Shown here piece after piece: positions 16,321 through 25,841 of a stretch of DNA of 64,000 nt (position 1 is the stretch's first letter; every line of letters begins with the position of its first letter). The stretch covers positions 1 through 64,000 of the forward strand of contig JACGYV010000002.1 in assembly GCA_014116815.1 (NCBI GenBank), written 5' to 3'. This DNA is from Holosporaceae bacterium 'Namur' (GTDB taxonomy: Bacteria; Pseudomonadota; Alphaproteobacteria; Rickettsiales; Midichloriaceae). Made by a program: the position numbers and the translations under genes. Under the pieces are notes generated by a model. That model made no database searches. It was not told the origin of the DNA and saw only the letters and a list, made by a program, of their open reading frames with translations.

Positions 16321-19044
16321 CTATGCAAACTTAAGTATAAATTCAGTATATTTACCCAACTCTGATCTGCACTCTAAAGCTCCCCCCATTTCCTCCATTA
16401 CCATTTTACAAAAAGATAAACCTATACCTGTGCCTTTGCTACTCTTAGTATAAAACCTTTCAAAAATGTGCGGGAGGTCTTCCTTACTAATCCCTTTTCC
16501 ATAATCTTTAAAATATAACTTATGATCTTCTGACCAAATATCTATTTCTACATTACTGCCGCCATGCTTTAATGCATTGCTGAATAAATTATATAATACA
16601 TGTTTTATATAATGCTTTGATCCGTAAAATATAATATCATTTTCAATATTTATATTCACTTTTCCTAAAGATTCAGTTGAAACCATAAAATCCTTTATAG
16701 TTTCTTCTAAGCATTCTTTTATTGAATATTCATCTTTATCTTGAGCAATTACCATAGCTTTTAAGGAAGTTAACAATCTATCTACCGTGCTTATCCCCTC
16801 AATACTTGCTTTTTTCAGTAATATACAAGTTTCCTGCAAAGCTTTCAAAGCATTATCTTTTTCAGCTATGCTTGATATAGCCTGCTTTTTATCCATTACT
16901 TTTTGAGCAAGAAGTGAGATATATTGAGCCCCCATATTGATTGTAGCAAGCGGAGTCTTAACCTCATGAGCAATTGCACCTCCGAATAATTGCATAGCCT
17001 CTAGCTTTTCTTCGGAATTAAGTTCCTTTGGGCGTGCAAACAAAATACCGATTAAGCTTGCAAACAGACAAACATATATAGATAAATATATAGTTTCAAA
17101 ATCAGCGGGTAGAATAGCATCACCAATAACCAACTCATAAAATAAAAATCCGAAAAGCATACCGGCTAATGAGATCAAAATAAAACTTAACCAATCTACA
17201 AGCATTGTAAGCAGCATTATTGATAAAGTTAAATTAATTAACCACTCATAGTGCGCTTCTAATATAATTAGCATTACGGTTGTAACAAACGGCAAACAAT
17301 ACATGAGCGTAAAATGCCAATATAAAGGAAAATAATGTTTCAATTTTTCAGGCCAATAATCTTTCATTAATAAACCGACGCACAACATTCCCGCAAATAT
17401 CCTTAATTCAAGCATAATAAGGTAATGCGTAGGCTCCTGATATGTCCACATAAAGTAAGGCACCACATAGTTAATACAACAAAATATCCCGAACATTAGG
17501 TAGTTAGCACCATATCTTTTAACTTTATCGTTAGAGTATTGATATATATTTTTCGGGGTAGGTAAGTATTTACTAATTATTTTAACTAACTGCATATTGT
17601 TAAATTTAATATTTTTCTTCTTATCGGGCACTTTAGAACCCACAAAAGCAATGCAACGGTTTTGTATAATATGTGTTGAAATAAAGCCGATAAATCCCAA
17701 AAGAGCAATAATAATCGGGATTGAAAAATCTTGAAGTCCAATTGCCTCAGTGACAAGAAATGACATTATAGAAACTAAGTTACATACCCAAAATGATTCT
17801 TTACTTACTTTAAATTTAAGTAAGCCGAAAAGCAAAGGGATTCCTATTGAGGATACCAGCAATAAACTGGTAATTACAAGTAAACTTACAATATTATAAT
17901 TTTGTAAAGATATAAATATCCCTAGCGCACCGGTAATTAAAGTTGACACCTTCATTAAATTTAATTTTCCGATTTCCGTATTAAAATATTTTTCAGGGAA
18001 AACATTATGGGCTATCAGTATGCCTGCTGAGTTAAGGGAAGAATCGGCAGTCGACATAATAACCGCAATCATTCCTGAAATCGCAACTCCTTTCATAAAC
18101 GGGGGTAATAAATTGTCTATAATGGTTGGAATTACAGCTTTCGGTTCAATATTAGGAAATAATTTAAGCGCGGAAAAAGCCATACATACTACTATAAATA
18201 TTAAAGCAAAAGAAAGGAAAGAGTATATATATGTTATCCTACTTAGTTGATTATGGTTTTGCGCCATTAAATATCTTTGAATTAAATGCGGCTGAAAAAT
18301 TACAAGCGGGATAACCATAAAAAGAAATAATGCAATATACTCATCAAATTTCGGGTGAGAAAGAATATGAAAATGATAGGTTAGATTCGGGTTAGAAAAA
18401 ACTTTAGCTAACCCTCCTACTTCAGTTATAGCAACGCTTGCAACCAACGGGATAACGACTATTAATATGGCAAACTGCAGCACATCAGTCATAGTAACCG
18501 ATTTTATCCCCCCGAACGTAGAGTAGCAGACTATTAAACTGCAAGCTGTATAAATTGCAGTCGAATAGTTAATACTTAGAAAAGAAGCCATTAAAGAGCC
18601 TAAAGCAGTAAACTGCACTCCAAGTACTCCTAAGCAAACGGCATATCCGACAAGACCTGAAAACACCTCTGCTTTTACTCCGTAGAAATATTTAATTATA
18701 TCCGAAACCGAAATCATACCGTCAAAACGATTATCAAATTTAGGCGCTATATACTTAGCAGCTAGAAATATCGCAATCGGAATAGCAAGGCTCGGTATAA
18801 GATATACTAATCCGTCTTGAAAGAATTGGGCAGTGTCACCGGTTGTAGTTCCTCCCCCAATCATGGTTGCAAGCAGAGTAAGTGCAAGGACGGGTGTACT
18901 ATATGACTTATTAGCTATTGTATAATCTTTTATATTCTTAATATCTCTGCCGGCAATAATCCCTACTATTAAGGTGATTATTAAAAAAGCTAATACTATA
19001 GCTTTATCCGGATCAAAAAATTTAATAATACTTTCCATTGCCAT
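16321..19044 (-). CDS. Sodium:solute symporter-histidine kinase fusion (CbrA-like sensor)
   Basis: The 907-residue protein starts with a 13-segment SSS-family transporter domain (residues ~1-460), with LATMIGGGTTTGDTAQFF and YLMAQNHNQLSRI. A further membrane region spans ~500-670. The cytoplasmic kinase core follows: H-box AIAHEVKTPL with phospho-accepting His693, N-box NLFSNALKHGG near 823, G1 DYGKGIS near 848 and G2 GTGIGLSF near 871. This layout is that of CbrA/PutP-kinase sensors that link transport of a solute to phosphorelay signalling. No receiver domain or response-regulator gene is adjacent, so the partner is elsewhere. Confidence 0.88.
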   Translation of the reverse strand: MAMESIIKFFDPDKAIVLAFLIITLIVGIIAGRDIKNIKDYTIANKSYSTPVLALTLLATMIGGGTTTGDTAQFFQDGLVYLIPSLAIPIAIFLAAKYIAPKFDNRFDGMISVSDIIKYFYGVKAEVFSGLVGYAVCLGVLGVQFTALGSLMASFLSINYSTAIYTACSLIVCYSTFGGIKSVTMTDVLQFAILIVVIPLVASVAITEVGGLAKVFSNPNLTYHFHILSHPKFDEYIALFLFMVIPLVIFQPHLIQRYLMAQNHNQLSRITYIYSFLSFALIFIVVCMAFSALKLFPNIEPKAVIPTIIDNLLPPFMKGVAISGMIAVIMSTADSSLNSAGILIAHNVFPEKYFNTEIGKLNLMKVSTLITGALGIFISLQNYNIVSLLVITSLLLVSSIGIPLLFGLLKFKVSKESFWVCNLVSIMSFLVTEAIGLQDFSIPIIIALLGFIGFISTHIIQNRCIAFVGSKVPDKKKNIKFNNMQLVKIISKYLPTPKNIYQYSNDKVKRYGANYLMFGIFCCINYVVPYFMWTYQEPTHYLIMLELRIFAGMLCVGLLMKDYWPEKLKHYFPLYWHFTLMYCLPFVTTVMLIILEAHYEWLINLTLSIMLLTMLVDWLSFILISLAGMLFGFLFYELVIGDAILPADFETIYLSIYVCLFASLIGILFARPKELNSEEKLEAMQLFGGAIAHEVKTPLATINMGAQYISLLAQKVMDKKQAISSIAEKDNALKALQETCILLKKASIEGISTVDRLLTSLKAMVIAQDKDEYSIKECLEETIKDFMVSTESLGKVNINIENDIIFYGSKHYIKHVLYNLFSNALKHGGSNVEIDIWSEDHKLYFKDYGKGISKEDLPHIFERFYTKSSKGTGIGLSFCKMVMEEMGGALECRSELGKYTEFILKFA

Positions 19045-19260
19045 GTATTTTGAATAATTTAATTAATTGATTATGTTGTAAAGGTAAAGCAATCGGAGAA
19101 TTATTAACCATTACCAAAATTTTACAAATACATAACCATATGTTAAAAATTATGCAATATTCTTATAATTTAATTATATTTAGTATTTTTTAAGTTAAAG
19201 AATAAAGCATTGAAATCTAATAGGTTAAATAAGAAATATATTATTGTGTAAAAGATAAAC

Positions 19261-20631
19261 TTATTCTTTTCCTAACACGTGCCTTTCAATGCTTTCAATC
19301 ATGCTACCGGCAATATCCTCGCCACTAACACTTTCAATACCTTCTAAACCGGGAGAAGAATTAACTTCCAGAACTTTCGGCCCGGTATCAGATCTGATTA
19401 TATCTACTCCCGCTACTTTAAGACCTAATATTTTTGCAGCGGATATTGCCATTTTCTTTTCTTCAGGGGTAAGTTTGACAGGCGCAGCTACTCCGCCCAA
19501 ATGTAAATTTGCTCTAAATTCATCATCGGCTGCTACTCTCTGCATTGCACCAACTACCTTACCGTCAATAACAAAGCATCTGATATCTTTTCCTTTTGCT
19601 TCCTTGATATATTCCTGAACTAAAATATTTACTTTTAAACTCTTAAAAGCATTGATAACGCTTTCAGCAGCTTTATTGGTTTCTGCAAGAACAACACCCA
19701 CTCCTTGGGTTCCCTCTAATAATTTTACAATCAGCGGAGCTCCTCCTACCGTCTTTATCAGATGCTTAGTATCTTCAGGTGAGTTTGCAAACCCGGTTAT
19801 AGGCATATTAATACCTTTATCGGCAAGCATTTGTAAACTTCTCAGCTTGTCTCTGGAGCGAGTTATTGCAACGGCTTCATTTAAGGAGAATGCACCGGAT
19901 GCTTGAAACTGGCGGGTTACCGCACAACCGTAAAAAGTGGTAGATGGCCTAAGTCTCGGTATTACCGCATCAACGCTTTTTAATATCTCACCGCCTCGAT
20001 AGCATACAGTCGGCTCATTGGCGCTTATATTCATATAACAGTGGCGAACATTTATAAACTTCATATTATGTCCTCTCAGCTCACCTGCTTCCATAATCCT
20101 TCGATTAGAATAAAGATCAGGGTCGCTTGCAAGAAGAACTATATTTAAAGAAGCTTTTTTAGACACATGAAGTTTATACAGATTCCTTGCTTCTTTGCCG
20201 GAAATATCGGAAACTATGAACACAGCATCAGGATCAACTAAAACTTTATTTTGCATAGCTTCTCTACCGAGCAGCATACGATAGCCCATAGAATCCCGAT
20301 TGGTCAAAGTGATTTCAATATCCCAAACTTGGTCACCAAGCTTAATAGGCGTAACTACTACTACTCGCTTTTCCACTTCACCGTTAGAGCTTCTGACTAC
20401 TCTTCTGTCAACAACGGGAGCTATGCATCTATGAATAATTTTACGATTGTTTTGAATCGGGTGAACATCAAACTTCGCATAAGCTTTACCTCCCTCATCA
20501 TAACAATGGATATTAAAAGCATGTAAAGCGGAAGTTTTGGCTCCGGAGTCAACTCTAATCTTTACTGCGGGTAATCCAAGCTCCGGTAAAGAACACCATT
20601 CCTCACTTCCAATTATAAACTTTTCGGTCAT
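19261..20631 (-). CDS. Fusion of aspartic-protease-like zinc-protease domain (RimB/DUF785) and RimK-like ATP-grasp ligase
   Basis: Residues 1-~150 are the ATP-dependent zinc protease (PF05618) domain with DSGAKTS (28-34), a retropepsin-like active-site motif, and [11 protein letters not shown]. Residues ~157-456 are RimK, with a pre-ATP-grasp domain, [35 protein letters not shown] and the metal-binding [14 protein letters not shown]. RimK adds glutamates to the C-terminus of ribosomal protein S6 in E. coli, and RimB-type proteases are thought to trim them. In Pseudomonas they are separate genes; here one chain carries both. The C-terminal substrate is not certain. Confidence 0.87.
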   Translation of the reverse strand: MTEKFIIGSEEWCSLPELGLPAVKIRVDSGAKTSALHAFNIHCYDEGGKAYAKFDVHPIQNNRKIIHRCIAPVVDRRVVRSSNGEVEKRVVVVTPIKLGDQVWDIEITLTNRDSMGYRMLLGREAMQNKVLVDPDAVFIVSDISGKEARNLYKLHVSKKASLNIVLLASDPDLYSNRRIMEAGELRGHNMKFINVRHCYMNISANEPTVCYRGGEILKSVDAVIPRLRPSTTFYGCAVTRQFQASGAFSLNEAVAITRSRDKLRSLQMLADKGINMPITGFANSPEDTKHLIKTVGGAPLIVKLLEGTQGVGVVLAETNKAAESVINAFKSLKVNILVQEYIKEAKGKDIRCFVIDGKVVGAMQRVAADDEFRANLHLGGVAAPVKLTPEEKKMAISAAKILGLKVAGVDIIRSDTGPKVLEVNSSPGLEGIESVSGEDIAGSMIESIERHVLGKE

Positions 20632-20714
20632 TTATTTACTAAAATTAAAATCTAATAAGTTATTTCTGATATATATAAAAAATTTATTAAGTAAATATAT
20701 TTTTAATATATTAT

Positions 20715-21317
20715 TTAAATTATTTTTATTTTAGCATCAGGTAGCCTAATGTAAAGAGGATCAACTTCATTTAATAACTCAGTATTATAATTTTGCAAAT
20801 ACTTTAATGCTGCTATACCAACATTCTTAGCGTTCGGAACATTTATCTCATCGGCAAATTTATTACCTATTATTTTAAAGCCGGCAGCAAATTCACTTAC
20901 TAAACTATATTCAACAAGCTCAATAGCACTATGCGGAATTCGATTAATAAATTTTTGTGCATATACTTGGTTCCTTCCCGCATCCAAAACCGAACAAATT
21001 TTTTCATCCTTACCGAAAGCAATTGTCTCCAAGCAATTTATACCGATTACTTTTTTACCGGCTGCAAAAGCGATTGCATTGGCGGTTGCAACCCCTATTC
21101 TTATACCGGTAAAACTTCCCGGGCCATTAGAAACTGCAAGATAATCGAGCTCTTCATAAGTAATATTATTTTTCTCAAGTACCTGCTCAATCATTAAAAT
21201 TAGCTTTTCCGATTGTTTATGAGCCCTGCTTTCTAAGATATAAGATATAGCACCATACCCATTTAGGAGAGCGACCGAACACTCTCCTAAACAAGCTTCT
21301 ATAGCTAGTATTAGCAT
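20715..21317 (-). CDS. tsaB: tRNA threonylcarbamoyladenosine biosynthesis protein TsaB
   Basis: TsaB is the inactive paralogue partner of TsaD in t6A37 tRNA modification. The 200-residue protein starts MLILAIEACLGECSVALL, continues with the NGPGSFTGIRIGVATANAIA signature near residue 67 and ends with the short C-terminal ASKHA-fold half. Length fits the family (about 200-230). It precedes a BON-domain lipoprotein gene's downstream side by 6 bp on the same strand, so the DnaJ-BON-tsaB genes probably form one transcript. Confidence 0.9.
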   Translation of the reverse strand: MLILAIEACLGECSVALLNGYGAISYILESRAHKQSEKLILMIEQVLEKNNITYEELDYLAVSNGPGSFTGIRIGVATANAIAFAAGKKVIGINCLETIAFGKDEKICSVLDAGRNQVYAQKFINRIPHSAIELVEYSLVSEFAAGFKIIGNKFADEINVPNAKNVGIAALKYLQNYNTELLNEVDPLYIRLPDAKIKII

Positions 21318-21323
21318 ATATAC

Positions 21324-21920
21324 TTAGTTCTTATGTCTTCTAGGGTCGCTTTTTAAAGTCATATGACTTACAACCTCTTTAACGCCTTTAACTTGGCTTG
21401 CTAATCTAACAGCTAAATCTAATTCTTTTTTAGTTTTAGCAATACCGATTAAGTATACTACCCCGTTATTTACATCAACGGTGTAGTTAATTGAGCTTAC
21501 GCCTTTTTGGAAAAGAAGCTTTGTTCTTATTTTGGTAGCGATCCAAGAGTCATTTGCTCGTGTTTTTATATCTTTATCACCGACTTCCAGTTCATTGATT
21601 ACTTCATGAACGCCTTCCGTAGACCAAGCTATTTTTACTGCTCTTATGGCATGTTGATTTTTAGCAACGCTTCCGGTTAAAAGGACTCTACCCTCTTTAA
21701 CGGTTACACTGATTTTCGATAAAAGGTTTGCTACATCTTTTTGAGCAAACTCATTCTTTATTTTTGCCATGATGGTTGCATCATCAATTATATGTCCTAG
21801 AGTTCTCTCTTCGGCAATAGAGGCTCCGACTTCACCCGTAGCTACTACTGCCACCGGTGCGCAACTGGTAGAGCTTAAGACTATAATTCCAAGTGATACC
21901 ATTATACTAAATTTATTCAT
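21324..21920 (-). CDS. BON-domain lipoprotein (YraP/DolP-like)
   Basis: A 198-residue lipoprotein with signal peptide and lipobox-like STSC, lipidated Cys20. Two BON domains follow (about residues 45-110 and 120-190), each with the GRVLLTG or GVVYLIG turn motif. DolP/YraP is an outer-membrane lipoprotein that supports envelope integrity in E. coli; a similar role is inferred here. The start overlaps the stop of the upstream DnaJ-domain gene by 8 bp. Confidence 0.88.
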   Translation of the reverse strand: MNKFSIMVSLGIIVLSSTSCAPVAVVATGEVGASIAEERTLGHIIDDATIMAKIKNEFAQKDVANLLSKISVTVKEGRVLLTGSVAKNQHAIRAVKIAWSTEGVHEVINELEVGDKDIKTRANDSWIATKIRTKLLFQKGVSSINYTVDVNNGVVYLIGIAKTKKELDLAVRLASQVKGVKEVVSHMTLKSDPRRHKN

Positions 21921-22353
21921 TGCTACTATCTCCTTTTAATAATATATCTTTTGCTTTATTTAATTTTTGGGCTATGTACTTCGAACCTCCGTGGTCAGGG
22001 TGGTTCTTAAGTATAAGCTTTTTATAAGCTGCTTTTATTTCTTTTTCGGAAGCATTTTTATTTACTCCTAAAATTTCGCACGCTTCATCTTTGCTTACCT
22101 CTTGTCTATCACTACTAGCATTAATTTTTCCGTATTGCACTCTAAAATTCTTTATAAAAGGCAGAATGGCTAACAAAATATTTGCAAAATACATTAATTT
22201 CAATGGACTCGCTCTTAAAATAATAAAGAGAACGGCAATCAGACTTCCGAAGCTGAATAATTTATCGGTTTTTCTAACCCTATTGCTTTTCCTATTTAGA
22301 AAGATAAAAGCGAAGCATATTAATAATGTTATTAATGCAATATAAAGAATCAA
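21913..22353 (-). CDS. Membrane-anchored DnaJ-domain protein
   Basis: The 146-residue protein has two N-terminal hydrophobic segments (residues 1-18 and ~34-66) and a C-terminal J domain. The J domain reads ILGVNKNASEKEIKAAYKKL followed by the diagnostic HPD tripeptide (KNHPDHGG). The architecture matches alphaproteobacterial TIM14/Pam18-like J proteins, which stimulate Hsp70 at the membrane. It lies upstream of and overlaps the BON lipoprotein gene. Confidence 0.85.
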   Translation of the reverse strand: MILYIALITLLICFAFIFLNRKSNRVRKTDKLFSFGSLIAVLFIILRASPLKLMYFANILLAILPFIKNFRVQYGKINASSDRQEVSKDEACEILGVNKNASEKEIKAAYKKLILKNHPDHGGSKYIAQKLNKAKDILLKGDSSNE

Positions 22354-22735
22354 AAAAGTTAACCATATTATATTTTTAGCAGTGTTACCTAAGTTGATCG
22401 CTAAATCAACAGAGAATATAATATAAAAAAATGCGTATGAAAAAGAAGCATATTATAAAGTTTAAGGAGCCTTAAGTTAAAAATCAGGGCTCCTTTTTTT
22501 ATTTATATTCTTAAGTACCTTAAGCATGCTCATAAACAAATAAAAAAAGTAACTCTTTATCATATTAACAACATATTAAAATTTTTCCATTAAACCTTAT
22601 TTTATGTTTGCTTTTTAAAGTTTTTTTAATTAGCTTAAATATTAGCTATTTCAGCATGTAGCTTTTTAGCATTTAGTTATATTTTGCAAAAAATATTTCA
22701 ACCTTTTTAATTTTTTTTAAATAAGGGAGGTCTAA
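22354..22735. other. 382-bp intergenic region with an unassigned terminator
   Basis: This AT-rich stretch separates the DnaJ gene from a DUF2267 gene. It contains a strong rho-independent terminator at 22464-22500 with no known gene upstream on that strand; the only frame there is a 13-codon ORF (22430-22471). The rest is long A/T tracts up to an AGGGAGGT ribosome-binding site before 22736. A small RNA ending at 22500 is possible. Confidence 0.4.
22464..22500 (+). terminator. Strong rho-independent terminator without an annotated upstream gene
   Basis: AAGGAGCC (22464-22471) pairs with GGCTCCTT (22488-22495), followed by a run of T. Confidence 0.75.
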
Positions 22736-23164
22736 ATGGCACACGTCTCTTTAATCGATAAAACAATGCATAAAACTTATTCATGGCTCTATGAGATTGA
22801 AGAACACATGGGCTGGGATGAAGGTAATGAAGGAAGGGCATTATCATTACTCAAATCCACACTCCATAGGCTAAGAGATAATTTACTTATAAATGATTTA
22901 GCACATTTTGCCGCTCAGCTTCCCGTTTTAGTCAGAGGATTGTTATTTGAAGCCTGGAACCCTGATCACACCCCTGTCAAAGATAGGAAGCACGGAGAAT
23001 TTTTGGCAGCTGTATTACACGGATTACCGGAAACACACAAAAATATCGATATTGAAGAAGGAGTAAAGGCCATTTTCAAAACATTATATTATAAGATTGA
23101 TCCTTTGGAGGTTGAAAAGTTAAAAAAAGTGCTCCCTGACAGTATCAAGGCATTGCTTCCTTGA
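22736..23164 (+). CDS. DUF2267-domain protein
   Basis: The 142-residue protein matches DUF2267: a helical domain with a paired repeat, EGRALSLLKSTLHRLRDNL with HFAAQLPVLVRGLLFEAWNP and a second helical half. The family occurs widely in bacteria; its function is unknown, though it is often found near stress genes. A strong AGGGAGGT ribosome-binding site lies 6 bases before the ATG. It is followed 56 bp downstream by a small acidic protein gene. Confidence 0.75.
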   Translation: MAHVSLIDKTMHKTYSWLYEIEEHMGWDEGNEGRALSLLKSTLHRLRDNLLINDLAHFAAQLPVLVRGLLFEAWNPDHTPVKDRKHGEFLAAVLHGLPETHKNIDIEEGVKAIFKTLYYKIDPLEVEKLKKVLPDSIKALLP

Positions 23165-23220
23165 GACGCATGGTAATAGCCGATTATTATAAGAATTAAA
23201 AAACTAATATTGAGGAAACT

Positions 23221-23475
23221 ATGATTACAACAACTGATAAGGGATATAAACAAGATTTAAATAAAGATTTAATAAATGGTGAATTCGAAGCCGCAAAAAG
23301 TGATAGTCATATCGAAGATGAAATATCTGAACATTTAAGTAATATTGACGGTGGTTCTATACAGATTCATGATCCGATCAATGATAACTTTCCCGGAGAA
23401 CTAGACAATGGTTTTGCGACAACTAATGATAATAGCAGATCACCGTATTATAGCCTTGGCGACGGAGGAGATTAA
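23221..23475 (+). CDS. Small acidic hypothetical protein (84 aa)
   Basis: I do not recognise this protein. It is strongly acidic and hydrophilic, rich in Asp, Asn, Gly and Ser, with no signal peptide or membrane helix and probable disorder, ending SLGDGGD. A TTGAGGA ribosome-binding site precedes the ATG, and a terminator follows at 23527-23556, which supports a real transcription unit with the DUF2267 gene. Confidence 0.5.
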   Translation: MITTTDKGYKQDLNKDLINGEFEAAKSDSHIEDEISEHLSNIDGGSIQIHDPINDNFPGELDNGFATTNDNSRSPYYSLGDGGD

Positions 23476-23526
23476 TTGCTACCCAACTTAACTTTTTGCA
23501 ATAAAAAATATTTCATTTAATTAATT

Positions 23527-23556
23527 CGCGCCGTAAAAGTTTTAAAGGCGCGTTTT
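23527..23556 (+). terminator. Rho-independent terminator
   Basis: CGCGCC (23527-23532) pairs with GGCGCG (23547-23552), then TTTT. It ends the DUF2267-small protein unit. Confidence 0.65.
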
Positions 23557-23686
23557 ATAATATTATCTTACCTTACTTCTTAAGAACAACATATCCGTAT
23601 TTAACAAGTTTATTTATTATGTTCATTATTGCAACTTTTTAGCTATCCGATAATATGAAATCAAATATATTAACTTTCGGCAAATA

Positions 23687-24104
23687 ATGATTAAAAATGT
23701 AATCCATAATCTTGCAAGAGGAATTATAATTCACGATAATCATATATTACTGGTTTCTCATCCTGATTGGGATAGAAATACATTTTATCTTCCGGGGGTA
23801 TATAGAACATAGAGAAACTGCCGTTTCAGCATTAATAAGGGAATTAAGTGAAGAAGTAGGGTATGAATTTGGAGTGGGGAGGTTTTTAGGTTGTCTGGAA
23901 TATATTTTTAACCCTACTATTAATATTACCGTTTGCCATTCACATGAATTTAATTTTCTCTTTTTAGCCCCCTCGATAAGCATTCAAGATATTTCTCCTA
24001 TTGCTCAGCAAGAAGCAAAAGTTAAGTTAACTTGGGTCAATATGGATAACTTAAATAAGGTTAACCTTTTACCAAGCCCTTTAAACAAGCTTATCCCTAA
24101 ATGA
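23687..24104 (+). pseudogene. Nudix hydrolase gene with a single-base frameshift in a G run
   Basis: The frame from ATG at 23687 reads MIKNVIHNLARGIIIHDNHI and reaches FYLPG, then shifts within a run of five G at about 23795. In the next frame the Nudix box is perfect: GYIEHRETAVSALIRELSEEVGY matches Gx5Ex7REUxEExGU, spread over both sides of the shift. The rest continues to the stop at 24104, giving a ~139-residue protein of normal size once corrected. Nudix enzymes hydrolyse nucleoside diphosphates linked to another moiety; substrate unknown. Real mutation and a homopolymer sequencing error are both possible. Confidence 0.8.
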
Positions 24105-24212
24105 CTTAAGTTAAATTTAAAAAACTCATTCGCTAGTTATTAATAATGTTGCAATAATATTAAAGAATAAGTATAACTTAATGACATTGTTAAATTATAT
24201 TGGATAGTCGCT

Positions 24213-24791
24213 ATGACGGGGATACTAAGTAGAAGTCGAGAGGGAAATATAGTGAACAACGCAAATCGTGATATTAAAAAAATGATAGGAGCAGAGAGCG
24301 AGGAAGAATCCGTAGAGCTAACTAAGTTTTATAATGCTCAAAATAAAAATTCAAGTTTTATAAATTATAAATTTATTGAAGAAGTAGCTTTATCTATATG
24401 CTTATATTCACCTTTGATCGCAATTCCCTTTGCTTATTTCCCGATTACTTTTAATAATGTTACTTTAGTTTGCCTCTCGGCAATAGCATTAGCTGCTAAT
24501 ACGGTAATGGGCATAAATTTACTTAAAAACTATTTTTTGCAGGCAAAGAGCTTTGTTGCCGAGATATCTGCTGAGAATAATAGTAGAGACTTTAAAAAAT
24601 TACTAAATCTCAGTAGTGGTGAAAATGAATGTACGGAGGAAGGAATAATAACGCCTAGAATTTATGATTTTAACGAAGAAAACCCTAATTCTAAAAGAGA
24701 AAATATCATATCAAACCTTCGGAGAAACAGTAGTTTTAGTGAAAAGGTAATGCTCAGTAGGCTTGAAGAACGGTTAGTTATTAAATTTTAA
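24213..24791 (+). CDS. Hypothetical protein with two membrane helices (192 aa)
   Basis: I do not recognise this protein. Two adjacent hydrophobic segments lie near residues 58-76 and 81-101 (ICLYSPLIAIPFAYFPI and LVCLSAIALAANTVMGINLL), flanked by polar, acidic N- and C-terminal tails. No ribosome-binding site is strong at the first ATG, and a GTG at 24252 or a later ATG could be used. It is followed by xerC/D. Confidence 0.5.
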   Translation: MTGILSRSREGNIVNNANRDIKKMIGAESEEESVELTKFYNAQNKNSSFINYKFIEEVALSICLYSPLIAIPFAYFPITFNNVTLVCLSAIALAANTVMGINLLKNYFLQAKSFVAEISAENNSRDFKKLLNLSSGENECTEEGIITPRIYDFNEENPNSKRENIISNLRRNSSFSEKVMLSRLEERLVIKF

Positions 24792-24884
24792 TTTAATTAT
24801 GGAAAACCTTTCTTTCTAAACATCTATTTTCCTTGCTTATAATAAATAACCTAATATATTGATAATAAAAAAACTTATCAAATT

Positions 24885-25832
24885 ATGAGTGTTTTAATTT
24901 CCACCGAACTTAAAAGTATTGTTAAGGATTGGATCAGCTATCTTTCTAATATAAAGAAGTATTCTAAGCACACGTGTAACGCATATGTCACGGATCTCTT
25001 TTACTTTATTTCATTTATTTCAAGCTGTAACGGCGGGGAGCAAGTAGATTTAAAGCTAATTTCAGCCCTTGAAGTACAAGATTTTCGTGCATGGCTTGCC
25101 GGCAGAAAAAATAAAGATTTAAAAGCTACCTCAAATGCTCGCGCACTCTCAACCTTAAGGACATTTTATAAATATTTGAGTAATCAAAAAATTATCGAGA
25201 ATAAAAATATATTTAATATAAAAATTAACAAGGTGAATAAGCCGCTTCCTAAAGCCCTGCTCCCTAAATCCGCCGTTGAAGCGACTAAAATCATTGAAAT
25301 TTTAGCTAAAAAAGATTGGGTAGGAGCAAGAGATACCGCTATTTTACTTCTCTTATATGGCGCCGGGCTTAGAATCAGTGAAGTATTATCACTCAAGCTT
25401 TGTAATATACCTAAAAATTCAAATGAAATGCTTTTGATTAAAGGTAAAGGTAATAAAGAACGGTTTATCCCCCTACTCCCTAAAATTTTGGATGCAACAA
25501 ACCATTATATAAAACATTGCCCGTATGACATATCGGAAAATGAGGTTTTCAGAGGAGCAAACGGCGGGGTATTAAACCCTGATGTCTTCAGACAAACAAT
25601 CAGAAGCTTAAAAAACACTTTAGGCTTACCGCATTACACTAGCCCTCATGCATTTAGGCATAGTTTTGCCACACATTTACTGGGGAGCGGGGGCGACTTA
25701 AGAACAATCCAGGAACTGCTCGGCCATCAAAGTTTATCAACTACACAAAGATATACTAAAGTTGATGCTGAAAATATGATAAACTCCTATAAAAGGTTCC
25801 ATCCCAGAAGTAAAGAAGTCAAGAGCGAGTAA
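24885..25832 (+). CDS. Tyrosine recombinase XerC/XerD
   Basis: This 315-residue recombinase would resolve chromosome dimers at dif. All catalytic residues are visible: Arg163 (GAGLRISE), Lys188 (KGKGNKER), His255 and Arg258 (HAFRHSFATHLL), His281 (LGHQSL) and Tyr290 (TQRYT). The N-terminal SAM-like core-binding domain covers residues ~10-105. Length and absence of nearby cargo or attachment sites favour a housekeeping Xer over a phage integrase. XerC versus XerD cannot be decided by eye; XerC is slightly favoured. Confidence 0.9.
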   Translation: MSVLISTELKSIVKDWISYLSNIKKYSKHTCNAYVTDLFYFISFISSCNGGEQVDLKLISALEVQDFRAWLAGRKNKDLKATSNARALSTLRTFYKYLSNQKIIENKNIFNIKINKVNKPLPKALLPKSAVEATKIIEILAKKDWVGARDTAILLLLYGAGLRISEVLSLKLCNIPKNSNEMLLIKGKGNKERFIPLLPKILDATNHYIKHCPYDISENEVFRGANGGVLNPDVFRQTIRSLKNTLGLPHYTSPHAFRHSFATHLLGSGGDLRTIQELLGHQSLSTTQRYTKVDAENMINSYKRFHPRSKEVKSE

Positions 25833-25841
25833 CTTTTTGTC

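Noticed and set aside
22430..22471. A 13-codon frame before the terminator at 22464
   Set aside because: Its stop lies inside the terminator stem and it is too short to support; a non-coding RNA is the better reading.
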